A stretch of 64,000 nt of DNA from Pelolinea sp. GTDB lineage: Bacteria > Chloroflexota > Anaerolineae > Anaerolineales > Anaerolineaceae. Positions 8,097-17,075 of this stretch are shown in pieces. The notes beneath the pieces are model-generated. The model was given only the letters and a program-made list of their open reading frames with translations. It searched no databases and was not told the origin of the DNA. Where the stretch lies: positions 99,744 to 163,743 of the forward strand of contig JAAZOD010000009.1 of the NCBI GenBank assembly GCA_012797975.1. Reading direction: 5' to 3'. Numbering within the stretch: the first letter of the stretch is position 1; each line of letters starts with the position of its first letter. The position numbers and the translations under genes were made by a program.

Positions 8097-10333
8097 GCTA
8101 ATTCCTCCTTGTTCAACTGCGACAAGGCTATTTCTTGATATGTTTTACAGTTCTTCATCAGTTGCTCATGGGTTCCTTTTCCAACCACTTTGCCATCGTC
8201 TAAAACAACGATCTGTTCGGCGTTTTTAATGGTTGAGATGCGTTGGGCAACGATCAACACAGTACTGCCACCGGTACTCTTTTTCAATGCCTTTCGCAAG
8301 GCAGTGTCGGTTTTATAGTCTACAGCAGAAAAACTATCATCGAAAATATAGATGGGCGGAGCTTTCACCAATGCTCTGGCGATCGCCAATCGTTGTCTTT
8401 GACCACCGGATACATTCATCCCACCCTGTGCAATTTCGCTCTGCATTTCTTCGGGCATAGCTGAGATAAATTCAGTTGCTTGGGCAACCGCGGCCGCATT
8501 CCGGATGATTTCTTCGCTGGCATTTTCGTCCGCATAACGCAGATTGCTTTCAACGGTTCCGGAAAAGAGCATTCCTTTTTGTGGAACATAGCCAATCTTA
8601 TCTCTCAAATCGATTTGCTTCACATCGCGTATGTCAACCCCATCGACATAGATTGCTCCCCCCGTTACATCATAAAAACGTGGAATCAGGTTGACTACCG
8701 TTGATTTTCCAGAGCCGGTCGACCCAATTATGGCAGTTGTCTGACCAGGTAAAGCTGTAAAACTGATATCATGCAAAACATCCTCTTCCGCATCCGGGTA
8801 ACGGAAAGATACGTTACGAAATTCAACGCTCCATCGAGCGTTTTTACCAAAGGGTTTCGGTTCCTTTGGATCTTTCACCACCGGTTCCACCGCCAGCACA
8901 TCAGCAATACGGTTGGCTGAAACAGTCGATCTTGGCAAAATTATGAACAGCATAGAAAGCATCAAGAAAGACATCACTACCTGTGTGGCATACTGCAGAA
9001 ATGCCATCATATCCCCTACTTGCATGGTTGCTTCAGCAACTGCATGGGATCCAACCCAGATTATCAACAATGACAAACCGCTCATCAGAAGAGTCATAAT
9101 TGGCATCATGACCACCATAACACGGTTGACAAACAGATTATTTTTCGTCAAATCCTGGTTGGCTTTGTCAAAACGCCCTTCTTCAAAATTCTGATTATTG
9201 AATGCACGTACCACCATCATCCCTGAAAGATTTTCACGAGTAACCAAGTTCAATTTGTCAACCAAACTTTGAACGATCTTAAACTTTGGCATCACAATGG
9301 AAAAAACTGTCACTACAAGGCAGATTAAAACCAGCACTCCCAATGCAATGATCCAGGATAACGACGGACTTTTATCAATTGCATGTAATATTGCACCAAT
9401 GCCCATAATGGGTGCATAGAAAACCATGCGAACGATCATCATGACAGCACTCTGTATCTGGGTTATATCGTTTGTGGTACGGGTGATTAACGATGCAGTG
9501 GAAAATCGGTCAAATTCTGTTTTTGAAAAACTTTCTACTTTCTTGAATGTATCACGGCGTAAATCACGCGCCACCCCAGCCGCTACTTTCGAGGCAATGT
9601 ATCCCACCGTGATTGAACAGGCAACGGTCGCCAGTGTCAGCAACAACATGTATCCGCCGATTTTCAGAAGGTAATTGGTTTGCAGTTTCGCAACATCCAC
9701 ACCCAAGGCCTTGTATTCATCCTTTACCGACCCGATCGCTGACTGAACGATCATACTACTACCCATGGCAGAAAGTTTCTCATCAATACTATTGATCACT
9801 GCTGAGCGCTGCGTTTCTGGCATGCTGGATAGCATGCTGAAAACATCCATCCCTTGAGGAAATTTGGATAAATCAAACCCCATTTTCTGAGAAACCTCAG
9901 CAGCTTTTTCCGGATCGTTGCTTGCCTGATCAATGGTAGAAACAATCATCAGTCCTTTTGCCATCATCGGATTGATCTTTTCAACTTCGGCTTCGTTCGT
10001 TGTATTTAGTACATAGATAGCTTCCGTTGCCAGGATCGGATATTCTTTCAGAAAATCTTTGTAATCGGGGGAATTTTGATCGACCAGAGTGTAATCATTG
10101 GACACGGCTGCTCGTTCATCCGCATTGAGAAAAATAGTGACTTTATCCATTTCATTTTGCCGGATGGCTTCTGGAACAGCATTAACAATTCCCCCCTGCT
10201 GAATACCAACATTGATAATATCTGACATATAATCTGGCAATGCAAGATCAGCCATCACTTGCCCATACAACATTCCAATTGCCAGAAGAATCATCAAGAG
10301 ATACGGCTTTAAATATTTCATAATGCGAAGCAT
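8093..10333 (-). CDS. ABC exporter half-transporter with degenerate ATP site
   Basis: The protein has 746 residues. After the first membrane helix comes a polar segment of about 190 residues (roughly 35-225), then the remaining helices and the ATPase domain. Walker A GSTGSGKST starts at 537 and the signature is VSGGQ. The Walker B Glu is replaced by Asp (IFDD, 665-666) and the switch His by Gln (IVAQRIS). The same two substitutions mark the non-catalytic site of TM287, so this is the degenerate half of a heterodimer with the following gene. It is the second gene of the MarR-headed operon. Confidence 0.92.
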   Translation of the reverse strand: MLRIMKYLKPYLLMILLAIGMLYGQVMADLALPDYMSDIINVGIQQGGIVNAVPEAIRQNEMDKVTIFLNADERAAVSNDYTLVDQNSPDYKDFLKEYPILATEAIYVLNTTNEAEVEKINPMMAKGLMIVSTIDQASNDPEKAAEVSQKMGFDLSKFPQGMDVFSMLSSMPETQRSAVINSIDEKLSAMGSSMIVQSAIGSVKDEYKALGVDVAKLQTNYLLKIGGYMLLLTLATVACSITVGYIASKVAAGVARDLRRDTFKKVESFSKTEFDRFSTASLITRTTNDITQIQSAVMMIVRMVFYAPIMGIGAILHAIDKSPSLSWIIALGVLVLICLVVTVFSIVMPKFKIVQSLVDKLNLVTRENLSGMMVVRAFNNQNFEEGRFDKANQDLTKNNLFVNRVMVVMMPIMTLLMSGLSLLIIWVGSHAVAEATMQVGDMMAFLQYATQVVMSFLMLSMLFIILPRSTVSANRIADVLAVEPVVKDPKEPKPFGKNARWSVEFRNVSFRYPDAEEDVLHDISFTALPGQTTAIIGSTGSGKSTVVNLIPRFYDVTGGAIYVDGVDIRDVKQIDLRDKIGYVPQKGMLFSGTVESNLRYADENASEEIIRNAAAVAQATEFISAMPEEMQSEIAQGGMNVSGGQRQRLAIARALVKAPPIYIFDDSFSAVDYKTDTALRKALKKSTGGSTVLIVAQRISTIKNAEQIVVLDDGKVVGKGTHEQLMKNCKTYQEIALSQLNKEELA

Positions 10334-10378
10334 ATTTTCAATTTACTCCTTTTGCTTTTCATTTCATCAATGGAATTT

Positions 10379-10960
10379 TCATCGAAAATCTTGCATGGTT
10401 TTTTGTGGAAAAGAAGAATTCATTTGCAGCGAATGCAACAATTTTGTGAGCAAAGCGATCAATTGCTCTTTTTCCCCATCATCCAATTCCGACGCCAAGC
10501 TATTCATATATTCCATTTGTTGAGGAACCAGTTGTTTCACAAGGTTTCGTCCCTCCTCGGTCAGTCTCAAATGATGCATTCTGCGGTCATTCGGAACATT
10601 TTCGCGTTGGATGAATCCCTGTGTTTCCAAACCATAGATCAGAGAACTCATAGTATTTTTCCCAACACCCTGGAAACGGCTCAAATGAGAAGAAGTAATC
10701 CCTTCTCTTTCCTCAATATCCTCTTGTAAATAGAGATTTATTAATATCGCCATTCGTGGACCGGATATCTCTGATTCATGAAAAGTGATATTTGACATTG
10801 AGTCATATAACCTGTTGATTCTGCGAATGAGACTGCCGATTTCAAAACCTTTAACAGACTTTTCACCCGCCAGGTTCTTAATGTTTTTTTCAATGACTTG
10901 GTGTATTTTTCGATACTTCTTTCTTTCCTCTTCCGATAGACAAGTATGGGGTCGATTCAT
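10379..10960 (-). CDS. MarR-family repressor of the ABC exporter operon
   Basis: This 193-residue cytoplasmic regulator has a winged-helix domain around residues 60-150; the wing motif NVPNDRRMHHLRLTEEG is characteristic of MarR. Residues 1-40 are an extended basic start. It is the first gene of the operon, 45 bases before the exporter genes. Inverted repeats that bracket its own -10 box suggest autoregulation, with relief by an exporter substrate. The ligand is unknown. Confidence 0.9.
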   Translation of the reverse strand: MNRPHTCLSEEERKKYRKIHQVIEKNIKNLAGEKSVKGFEIGSLIRRINRLYDSMSNITFHESEISGPRMAILINLYLQEDIEEREGITSSHLSRFQGVGKNTMSSLIYGLETQGFIQRENVPNDRRMHHLRLTEEGRNLVKQLVPQQMEYMNSLASELDDGEKEQLIALLTKLLHSLQMNSSFPQKTMQDFR

Positions 10961-10976
10961 TCTGTTCCTTTCAATA

Positions 10977-11019
10977 TAGTACGATGTCGAACTATACTAC
11001 CTCGTACTACTTTTGTCTA
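10977..11019 (-). promoter_or_regulatory. Promoter and likely MarR operator
   Basis: On the minus strand TAGACA (11019-11014) and TATAGT (10996-10991) are 17 bases apart. An inverted repeat TAGTACGA (11009-11002) and TCGTACTA (10984-10977) brackets the -10 box. A repressor dimer bound there would block RNA polymerase. The start codon is about 17 bases past the second arm. Confidence 0.65.
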
Positions 11020-11107
11020 TCGAGAAAGACAATTTCATATATAAAATTAATAATTGTGTGTGAAAAGGGCTGAGAAACCAGCAGAATGGATCTTTGAATA
11101 TTCAACA

Positions 11108-11136
11108 AAAGAAGCACCCACTCCAGGTGCTTCTTT
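11108..11136 (-). terminator. Terminator after rpmB
   Basis: Eleven-base arms AAAGAAGCACC (11108-11118) and complement (11126-11136) are followed by a T-rich run on the minus strand. It starts 25 bases past the rpmB stop. Confidence 0.75.
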
Positions 11137-11160
11137 CATGACAACATTGGGAAAATATCC

Positions 11161-11343
11161 TTATTTATCTTTTGCAATGGTTTTTAAGCACTTGGCGCAG
11201 ACAACTTTTTTCACCGGTTTTCCATCTTGAAAAATGGTGGTTTTCTGTAAATTTGGTCTGAATTTACGATTGGTTGCCCGTTGTGAGAAACTGCGATTGT
11301 GCCCAAAAGTGGTTGTTTTTCCACAAATTTCACATTTAGCCAT
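11161..11343 (-). CDS. rpmB: 50S ribosomal protein L28
   Basis: This 60-residue large-subunit protein has the zinc-binding form: CEIC at 4-7 and CAKC near the end. The start MAKCEICGKTT is typical. It is divergent from yloU-fakA-recG, a neighbourhood shared with Firmicutes. Confidence 0.96.
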   Translation of the reverse strand: MAKCEICGKTTTFGHNRSFSQRATNRKFRPNLQKTTIFQDGKPVKKVVCAKCLKTIAKDK

Positions 11344-11404
11344 TTTTTAATCCCTTTCAAAGATTCGCCAATCTTTTAAAATCAATGTAAAATAACGAGA
11401 AGAA

Positions 11405-11433
11405 AGTTTACCATAGTCCGTAACTATCGACAA
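11405..11433 (-). promoter_or_regulatory. Promoter of rpmB
   Basis: TTGTCG (11433-11428) and TAAACT (11410-11405) on the minus strand are separated by 17 bases, about 60 bases before the rpmB start. Confidence 0.55.
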
Positions 11434-11481
11434 GTTTTTTTGTTCTATATACAAGATGTTGAAAGAAAGTATCATTAGAAT

Positions 11482-11841
11482 ATGAATGTAACCGAAAATC
11501 AATTAGGCAATATTTATATTTCTTATCATGCGATCGCTGTCATTGCTTTTCAAGCTGCCCTGGAGTCTTATGGCGTAGTTGGGCTTGCTTATGAAGGCAT
11601 GGCAAGAGGGATCACGAAACTCTTCCAGAAAGACCCCACTTCCGGTGTTGTTGTCCACTACAATGATAACAATTCTATATCTGTCGACATGTTTCTGGTC
11701 ATTGAATACGGAACACGAATTTCCTCTGTGGCAAACAGTGTTGCCAGCAATGTTAAATTCCAGATCGAAAAAACCACCGGGATTTCTGTGCAGGATGTTA
11801 ATATCCATGTACGTGGGTTAAGAGTAAGCGACCCAGATTAA
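11482..11841 (+). CDS. Asp23/YloU-family protein
   Basis: The protein has 119 residues of the Asp23 (DUF322) family: N-terminal GNIYISYHAIAVIAFQAA, ending in VQDVNIHVRGLRV. YloU genes usually precede fakA (yloV), as here, with 26 bases between. The molecular role is poorly known; in Firmicutes it is linked to the cell envelope or to the fatty acid kinase pathway. No membrane segment is present. Confidence 0.85.
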   Translation: MNVTENQLGNIYISYHAIAVIAFQAALESYGVVGLAYEGMARGITKLFQKDPTSGVVVHYNDNNSISVDMFLVIEYGTRISSVANSVASNVKFQIEKTTGISVQDVNIHVRGLRVSDPD

Positions 11842-11867
11842 TTAGAAATTATCTTTGAGGTTTATAT

Positions 11868-13565
11868 ATGCCGCATGTCGAATCAAACCCACTGAAAGTG
11901 GATGAGAATGTCAGTTTGCCTTGCACGGAGATTAACGGCCAGGACCTAAAAAAATATTTTTACGCAGGGCTCACCTGGCTTAAAACCAATCAACCACTGG
12001 TGAATTCTCTCAATGTATTTCCTGTTCCCGATGGTGACACCGGTACCAATATGTTTTTGACGCTAAAAACCGCCTATGCTGAAATCGAAAGCGAGACGGA
12101 TACAAATGCCGGTTCCATCGCAAAGAAATTTGCACATGGAGCTTTGATGGGCGCCCGTGGAAATTCCGGTGTGATCTTGTCACAGATCCTGCGTGGTTTC
12201 GCCAGAGCTTTGGATGAGAAAGAATTCCTGGATGCAGACCTTCTAGTTACCGCATTGGCAGAAAGCCGCAATACAGCATACAAAGGTGTGGTGCGCCCTG
12301 TTGAAGGCACCATCCTAACCGTTATCAAAGATATTGCACGCGCATCAGAAAAATCCCGCCAGGGTACGGCAGAGCTGGTAAAGGTTCTTGAAGAAATCGT
12401 CACAGCAGCAGATGTTTCAGTAAAAAATACTCCTGAACTGCTGCCCATTCTCAAGCAAGCAGGAGTGGTTGATTCTGGTGGAAAAGGCCTTTTTATTATT
12501 TTTGAAGGCATTTTCCGATTCATTAAGGGGGAATCGATCGATGTGGCAGAAGAAAAAATTACCACCATCTCGCTGGAACAAATGGAAAGTGACGAATTGA
12601 ATGAATCCATTGAAGCCGGTCAGGATTTTGAGATCGTGGTCGATTTTGAACCTGAAACAAACTTCAACCTTTCTGCGTTCTATAGTGCTCTGGAAAAGGT
12701 TGGCACTTCGATTCAAGTAGGTGAAGGCGAAGATCTATATCGCATGCATATCCATGTTCCAAAAGAAAAAAAATATGATCCGATTGACTTGGTAATGGGA
12801 TATGGCACAATCAAAAAAGTGTATATTGAAAATCTGATGGAGCAAATGAAGGAGCAAAAAGAATCGAAGAAGACCGCTCCTGCCATCACCCCTCCCAAAA
12901 TTCAGGAGGGTCAAATCGGTGTCGTTGCAGTTTCCCCTGGTGAGGGGATCACTCGTATTTTTTATAGCCTTGGAGTAGCAGCGGTAATTCAAGGTGGGCA
13001 AACCATGAATCCCAGCACAGAAGAGATAGTGGATGCATTCAAAGACCTGCCAACGGACAAAATAGTCATTCTTCCGAATAACAAAAATATCCACTTGGCT
13101 GCCCAATCCGCCAGTTCCATGACCGATAAAAAAGTGCGCGTTGTGTTGACCCGCAGTATTCCCGAGGGACTGACTGCTTCTTTGATGATCAACCCGGATG
13201 GCGAACTGGATGCCGTAGTGGAAAGTATGAATGAGATTATCAAAGATGTTGACTCCGGTGAGATCACTACCGCCACCCGCTCCATTACCATTAACGGGAT
13301 CGATGTGAAAACAGGTGAGGTGATTTCCTTGCTGAACGATGAACTGGTCGGCTCTGCGGCTTCACTGGAGGAAGCCTGTGATAATCTTCTGACAGCGGTT
13401 GACCTGGATGAAAAGGAACATCTCACTATCCTGTATGGTAATAATGTCACCAAAGAAGAAGTTGATGGGGTGATGGAACACATCAAGAAAAATTATCCTG
13501 ACTTGGAGTTGGAATTACACGAAGGTGGTCAACCTTTCTATCAATTCATCATTGCGATTGAATAA
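11868..13565 (+). CDS. fakA: DAK2/DegV-type fatty acid kinase-like protein (FakA/YloV)
   Basis: This 565-residue protein begins with a DhaL-type ATP-binding domain (about 25-220) with the Mg-ATP loop PVPDGDTGTNMF and GARGNSGVILSQ. A middle region and a C-terminal domain (about 330-565) follow, as in FakA. In Firmicutes FakA phosphorylates fatty acids held by a FakB protein, feeding PlsX/PlsY. No fakB or plsX is in the window, so the substrate is inferred by family. Order yloU-fakA-recG is conserved with Bacillus. Confidence 0.88.
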   Translation: MPHVESNPLKVDENVSLPCTEINGQDLKKYFYAGLTWLKTNQPLVNSLNVFPVPDGDTGTNMFLTLKTAYAEIESETDTNAGSIAKKFAHGALMGARGNSGVILSQILRGFARALDEKEFLDADLLVTALAESRNTAYKGVVRPVEGTILTVIKDIARASEKSRQGTAELVKVLEEIVTAADVSVKNTPELLPILKQAGVVDSGGKGLFIIFEGIFRFIKGESIDVAEEKITTISLEQMESDELNESIEAGQDFEIVVDFEPETNFNLSAFYSALEKVGTSIQVGEGEDLYRMHIHVPKEKKYDPIDLVMGYGTIKKVYIENLMEQMKEQKESKKTAPAITPPKIQEGQIGVVAVSPGEGITRIFYSLGVAAVIQGGQTMNPSTEEIVDAFKDLPTDKIVILPNNKNIHLAAQSASSMTDKKVRVVLTRSIPEGLTASLMINPDGELDAVVESMNEIIKDVDSGEITTATRSITINGIDVKTGEVISLLNDELVGSAASLEEACDNLLTAVDLDEKEHLTILYGNNVTKEEVDGVMEHIKKNYPDLELELHEGGQPFYQFIIAIE

Positions 13566-13616
13566 CCCATATTGATTATTTGAAGCATGCAGGAATCATT
13601 AGAGTAAAATAATTTC

Positions 13617-16019
13617 ATGCATGCTTCTTTTATTGAACTCTCCAAATTCCTAAAACACGAAATCAAATTGGGCTTTAATAATAAAGCCGTCATTGGTGGT
13701 ATGGAGAGTATGATCCCGGCCTGGCAGGCACGCGCTCTGCATGCCGGCGCTGATGAAGAAACTGTCCGGCAGATTGCCTCATTATTCGATTCTTACGCTT
13801 CAGATGACGTGCTTGCGCGGAAAGACATTATTCAATCCGCACTGGAAATTATTAAAAAGCAACAATCCACACAAGAAGAAAACTCGACCACTGCTGCTTT
13901 TGATCTGCCAAAACACACAACTTCTCATCCTGCTCCCATTTCATATCAACCCAAAGCCGTTTATGCATCCCTTACAGTCATTCAAGGAATCGGGGATAAA
14001 ATGGTGCAAAAACTAGAGAAGCTTGGACTTTTTACAATTCATGACCTTCTCCATTATTTCCCTCGTCGCTATAATGACTATTCCCACCTTACACCGATAC
14101 GTGACTTGCAGTCAGGCGATGAAGTAACCATCAGCGGAGCCATCCAATCGATTCAAAAAAGGAAATCAAAAAACAATCGTCTGCAGATCATAGAAGCGAT
14201 CATTGGAGACGGAACCGGAAACCTTTGGGTCACCTGGTTCAACCAACCGTGGCTCACTAGCCGATTGAATTTAGGAACGCAGATTGTTGCCTCCGGGAAG
14301 ATTGATACGTATTTGGGCAGAGTATGTTTGAACAATCCCGAGTGGGAGCCGATCAACGCTGATCACTTGCATACGAACCGCATCGTGCCCGTCTATTCAC
14401 TGACCGCCGGCATTCAACAGAAATGGCTGCGCGAAAGAATTTATCAAGCCATCAACTATTGGACCGAAAAGATCAAAGATTATCTTCCGGAATCCATCCG
14501 CCAGGCCGAACAGCTGTATCCCCTCGATCAAGCGTTACGATGCATTCATTTTCCCAACTCGCAGGAAGAATTGGAAAAAGCCAGAGAGCGCCTTGCTTTC
14601 GATGAACTGCTTTTTATGCATTTGGGTGTGCTTCGTCAACGACATAAATGGCAGGCGAACGTGGCCGGCTCTTACCAAATGGATCAAACAATCCTGGAGC
14701 AAGAGATCCAAAAATTGCCTTTTCAGCTTACCGCATCCCAACACCTTGCATTGAAAGAAATTCAAGCGGACCTCCAATCAGGCATACAGATGAATCGATT
14801 GCTGCAAGGTGATGTTGGATCAGGAAAAACTGTGGTCGCACGTTTTATTATGGAAATTGTGATACGCAATGGAAAACAGGCCGCTTTTCTGGCTCCAACC
14901 GCAATATTGGCTCAACAACACTATGAAACGATTCGATCCATGTTTATGAATGATCAGGTACTCAAGGAAAACGAAATTGTTCTGCTGATCGGAGACACAT
15001 CAGAAAGGCAGAAAGCGCAGATTCGTGAGGGTCTTGCATCAGGAAATATCAAGCTTGTTATTGGCACTCATGCGTTGCTGGAAGATCCGGTAGTGTTTCA
15101 CTCCTTGCAGATAGTTGTCATTGATGAACAACATCGTTTCGGGGTGGCTCAGAGAGCAGCCCTGCGATCGAAAGGAGAAAATCCGCATATCCTGATCATG
15201 TCCGCCACACCCATTCCCCGCTCATTGAATTTGACTATTTATGGAGATCTGGATATTTCTGTGCTTACGGACATGCCTGGAGGACGTGTTCCGGTAAAAA
15301 CTTACCTGCTGCATCCACAACAAAAGGCGATTGCACATGAAAAAATCACCCATCAAATAGAAGCCGGACATCAGGCATTCATCATTTACCCTCAGATCGA
15401 AGGAAGCGATGAAGAAACATTTTCGCCGGCTGTTATTCCGGGGTACGAGGAACTGGTTGAAAAAGTATTCCCCCAATATCGCATCGGATTGCTGCATGGA
15501 AAGTTGAAACAGGAAGAAAAAGATACTATCATCCAAAGATTTCGCGACCATGAATTGGACATCCTGGCATCCACCACTGTGATCGAGGTTGGCATGGATA
15601 TTCCCAATGCCACCATCATCCTGATCGAAGGGGCAAACCATTTTGGTCTGGCGCAACTTCACCAACTCCGTGGGCGTGTTGGCCGTGGAAATACGGAATC
15701 CTACTGCTATCTGGTGCCTGACCAGGATATGGCAATAGAAAACGAGCGTTTACGGAAATTGACGGAAACCAATGATGGTTTTGAACTGGCAGAATTCGAT
15801 CTGAAAACGCGCGGTCCTGGTGATTTCTTTGGCACTCGTCAATCCGGTTATAGGGGATTGAAATTAGCAAATATATCTGATATAAAGCTAATATCAAGAG
15901 CAAGGGAACAGGCACAGGCACTGATTGAACAGGATCCTGACCTGGTAAATGAACAAAATAACGCACTCCACTTTGAACTGGAGAATCTATGGAATGCAGC
16001 GAATGGAGAATTAAGCTAA
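13617..16019 (+). CDS. recG: ATP-dependent DNA helicase RecG
   Basis: RecG remodels stalled replication forks and branched DNA. The protein has 800 residues, with about 110 extra N-terminal residues compared with the shortest forms. The wedge/OB domain (about 125-290) begins at GIGDKMVQKLEKLG. The helicase core has Walker A GDVGSGKT (about 400), DEQH (near 503), SATPIPR and GRVGRG. It is followed after only three bases by coaD. Confidence 0.96.
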   Translation: MHASFIELSKFLKHEIKLGFNNKAVIGGMESMIPAWQARALHAGADEETVRQIASLFDSYASDDVLARKDIIQSALEIIKKQQSTQEENSTTAAFDLPKHTTSHPAPISYQPKAVYASLTVIQGIGDKMVQKLEKLGLFTIHDLLHYFPRRYNDYSHLTPIRDLQSGDEVTISGAIQSIQKRKSKNNRLQIIEAIIGDGTGNLWVTWFNQPWLTSRLNLGTQIVASGKIDTYLGRVCLNNPEWEPINADHLHTNRIVPVYSLTAGIQQKWLRERIYQAINYWTEKIKDYLPESIRQAEQLYPLDQALRCIHFPNSQEELEKARERLAFDELLFMHLGVLRQRHKWQANVAGSYQMDQTILEQEIQKLPFQLTASQHLALKEIQADLQSGIQMNRLLQGDVGSGKTVVARFIMEIVIRNGKQAAFLAPTAILAQQHYETIRSMFMNDQVLKENEIVLLIGDTSERQKAQIREGLASGNIKLVIGTHALLEDPVVFHSLQIVVIDEQHRFGVAQRAALRSKGENPHILIMSATPIPRSLNLTIYGDLDISVLTDMPGGRVPVKTYLLHPQQKAIAHEKITHQIEAGHQAFIIYPQIEGSDEETFSPAVIPGYEELVEKVFPQYRIGLLHGKLKQEEKDTIIQRFRDHELDILASTTVIEVGMDIPNATIILIEGANHFGLAQLHQLRGRVGRGNTESYCYLVPDQDMAIENERLRKLTETNDGFELAEFDLKTRGPGDFFGTRQSGYRGLKLANISDIKLISRAREQAQALIEQDPDLVNEQNNALHFELENLWNAANGELS

Positions 16020-16022
16020 CCA

Positions 16023-16544
16023 ATGACAAAAGCGATCTTTCCAGGAACTTTCGACCCCATCCATTACGGGCATATTGATATCGCCCTGCGAGCAGCAAAA
16101 TTGTTTGATACGCTCTACGTGGCAGTCTACGACCGCCCGCTAAAATCACTGCTCTTCTCACCCGAAGAACGGATCGATCTTGTAAAACGCAGCTTCCATG
16201 AAGCCAATGTGGAGGTGATTGGGTATAGCTCGCTTACCGTTGACTTATGCAAAGAGGTAGGTGCAGCGGTGATCGTTCGCGGTCTGCGCGTATTCTCCGA
16301 TTTCGAATATGAATTCCGTATGGCACTGGCAAATAATCGACTGGCCCCCGATATTGACGTGGTAGCTTTCATTACCAGCGAGAAACACACATTCTTATCT
16401 TCCACCACGGTGCGGGAAATTGCTGCACTGGATGGCGATGTTAGCAGCATGGTTCCACCGCATGTGGTCTCTGCATTGGATGTAAAATTAAAGAAAATTG
16501 ACATAGAAAAACGTCATGGGTATTCATCTTCATTGCGCGATTAA
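16023..16544 (+). CDS. coaD: Pantetheine-phosphate adenylyltransferase (coenzyme A synthesis)
   Basis: CoaD joins ATP to 4'-phosphopantetheine to make dephospho-CoA, the penultimate step to CoA. The 173-residue protein has the nucleotidyltransferase motifs TFDPIHYGHIDI (T/HxGH) at the start and LSSTTVREIAALDGD near the end, plus RGLRVFSDFEYEF. It sits directly downstream of recG. Confidence 0.95.
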   Translation: MTKAIFPGTFDPIHYGHIDIALRAAKLFDTLYVAVYDRPLKSLLFSPEERIDLVKRSFHEANVEVIGYSSLTVDLCKEVGAAVIVRGLRVFSDFEYEFRMALANNRLAPDIDVVAFITSEKHTFLSSTTVREIAALDGDVSSMVPPHVVSALDVKLKKIDIEKRHGYSSSLRD

Positions 16545-16559
16545 GTACAAAGGAAACGT

Positions 16560-17075
16560 ATGGATATTCTACATTTGATCGACCAATTGGAAGAGTTGTT
16601 CAATGATAGCAAATCTTTTTGGCTGACCAATGAGGTCATGATCAAAGAAGATCGCCTGCTGGACCTCATCGACCAAATGCGCCTGGCGGTTCCTGACGAA
16701 ATAAAACAATCACAGCAGATCATTAATCAAAAAGAGCGCATCCTGGCTCAGGCACAGGAAGAGGCCACCCGTACAGTTAATCTGGCGCGTGAAAAAAGTG
16801 TCGAAATGGTGGAACGGGATGGAATCGTAGAGGCCGCCCGCGTGAAAGCAGATCAGATCATTAAAAAAGCAGAAGAGCAGAGCAGAATGATGAAACGGGA
16901 TGCCGATGAATATTCTATTGAAACCCTGAAAGAACTTCGCGATGAATTGACAAAGATACTGAATCAGGTGAACAATGGAATCAACGCCCTGGAAGACGAA
17001 TCCAATCCTTCTGACGAAAGAAAAACTCAATTAGCTGAAGGATATAAGGATATTTCCAATACTTCATCCAGGTGA
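16560..17075 (+). CDS. Coiled-coil protein downstream of coaD, function unknown
   Basis: The 171 residues are almost entirely charged helix, with heptad-like patterning over 50-140 (REKSVEMVERDGI, ARVKADQIIKKAEE). It resembles the stalk-type coils of ATP synthase b/E subunits and DivIVA-like proteins without their defining ends. It starts 15 bases after coaD, so it is probably co-transcribed. Its last 49 bases overlap the 3' end of the convergent lon gene. I do not recognise a function. Confidence 0.65.
   Translation: MDILHLIDQLEELFNDSKSFWLTNEVMIKEDRLLDLIDQMRLAVPDEIKQSQQIINQKERILAQAQEEATRTVNLAREKSVEMVERDGIVEAARVKADQIIKKAEEQSRMMKRDADEYSIETLKELRDELTKILNQVNNGINALEDESNPSDERKTQLAEGYKDISNTSSR

Noticed and set aside
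15062..15078. TGGCAC followed by TTGC inside recG
   Set aside because: The spacing is two bases too long, and it lies inside a gene.
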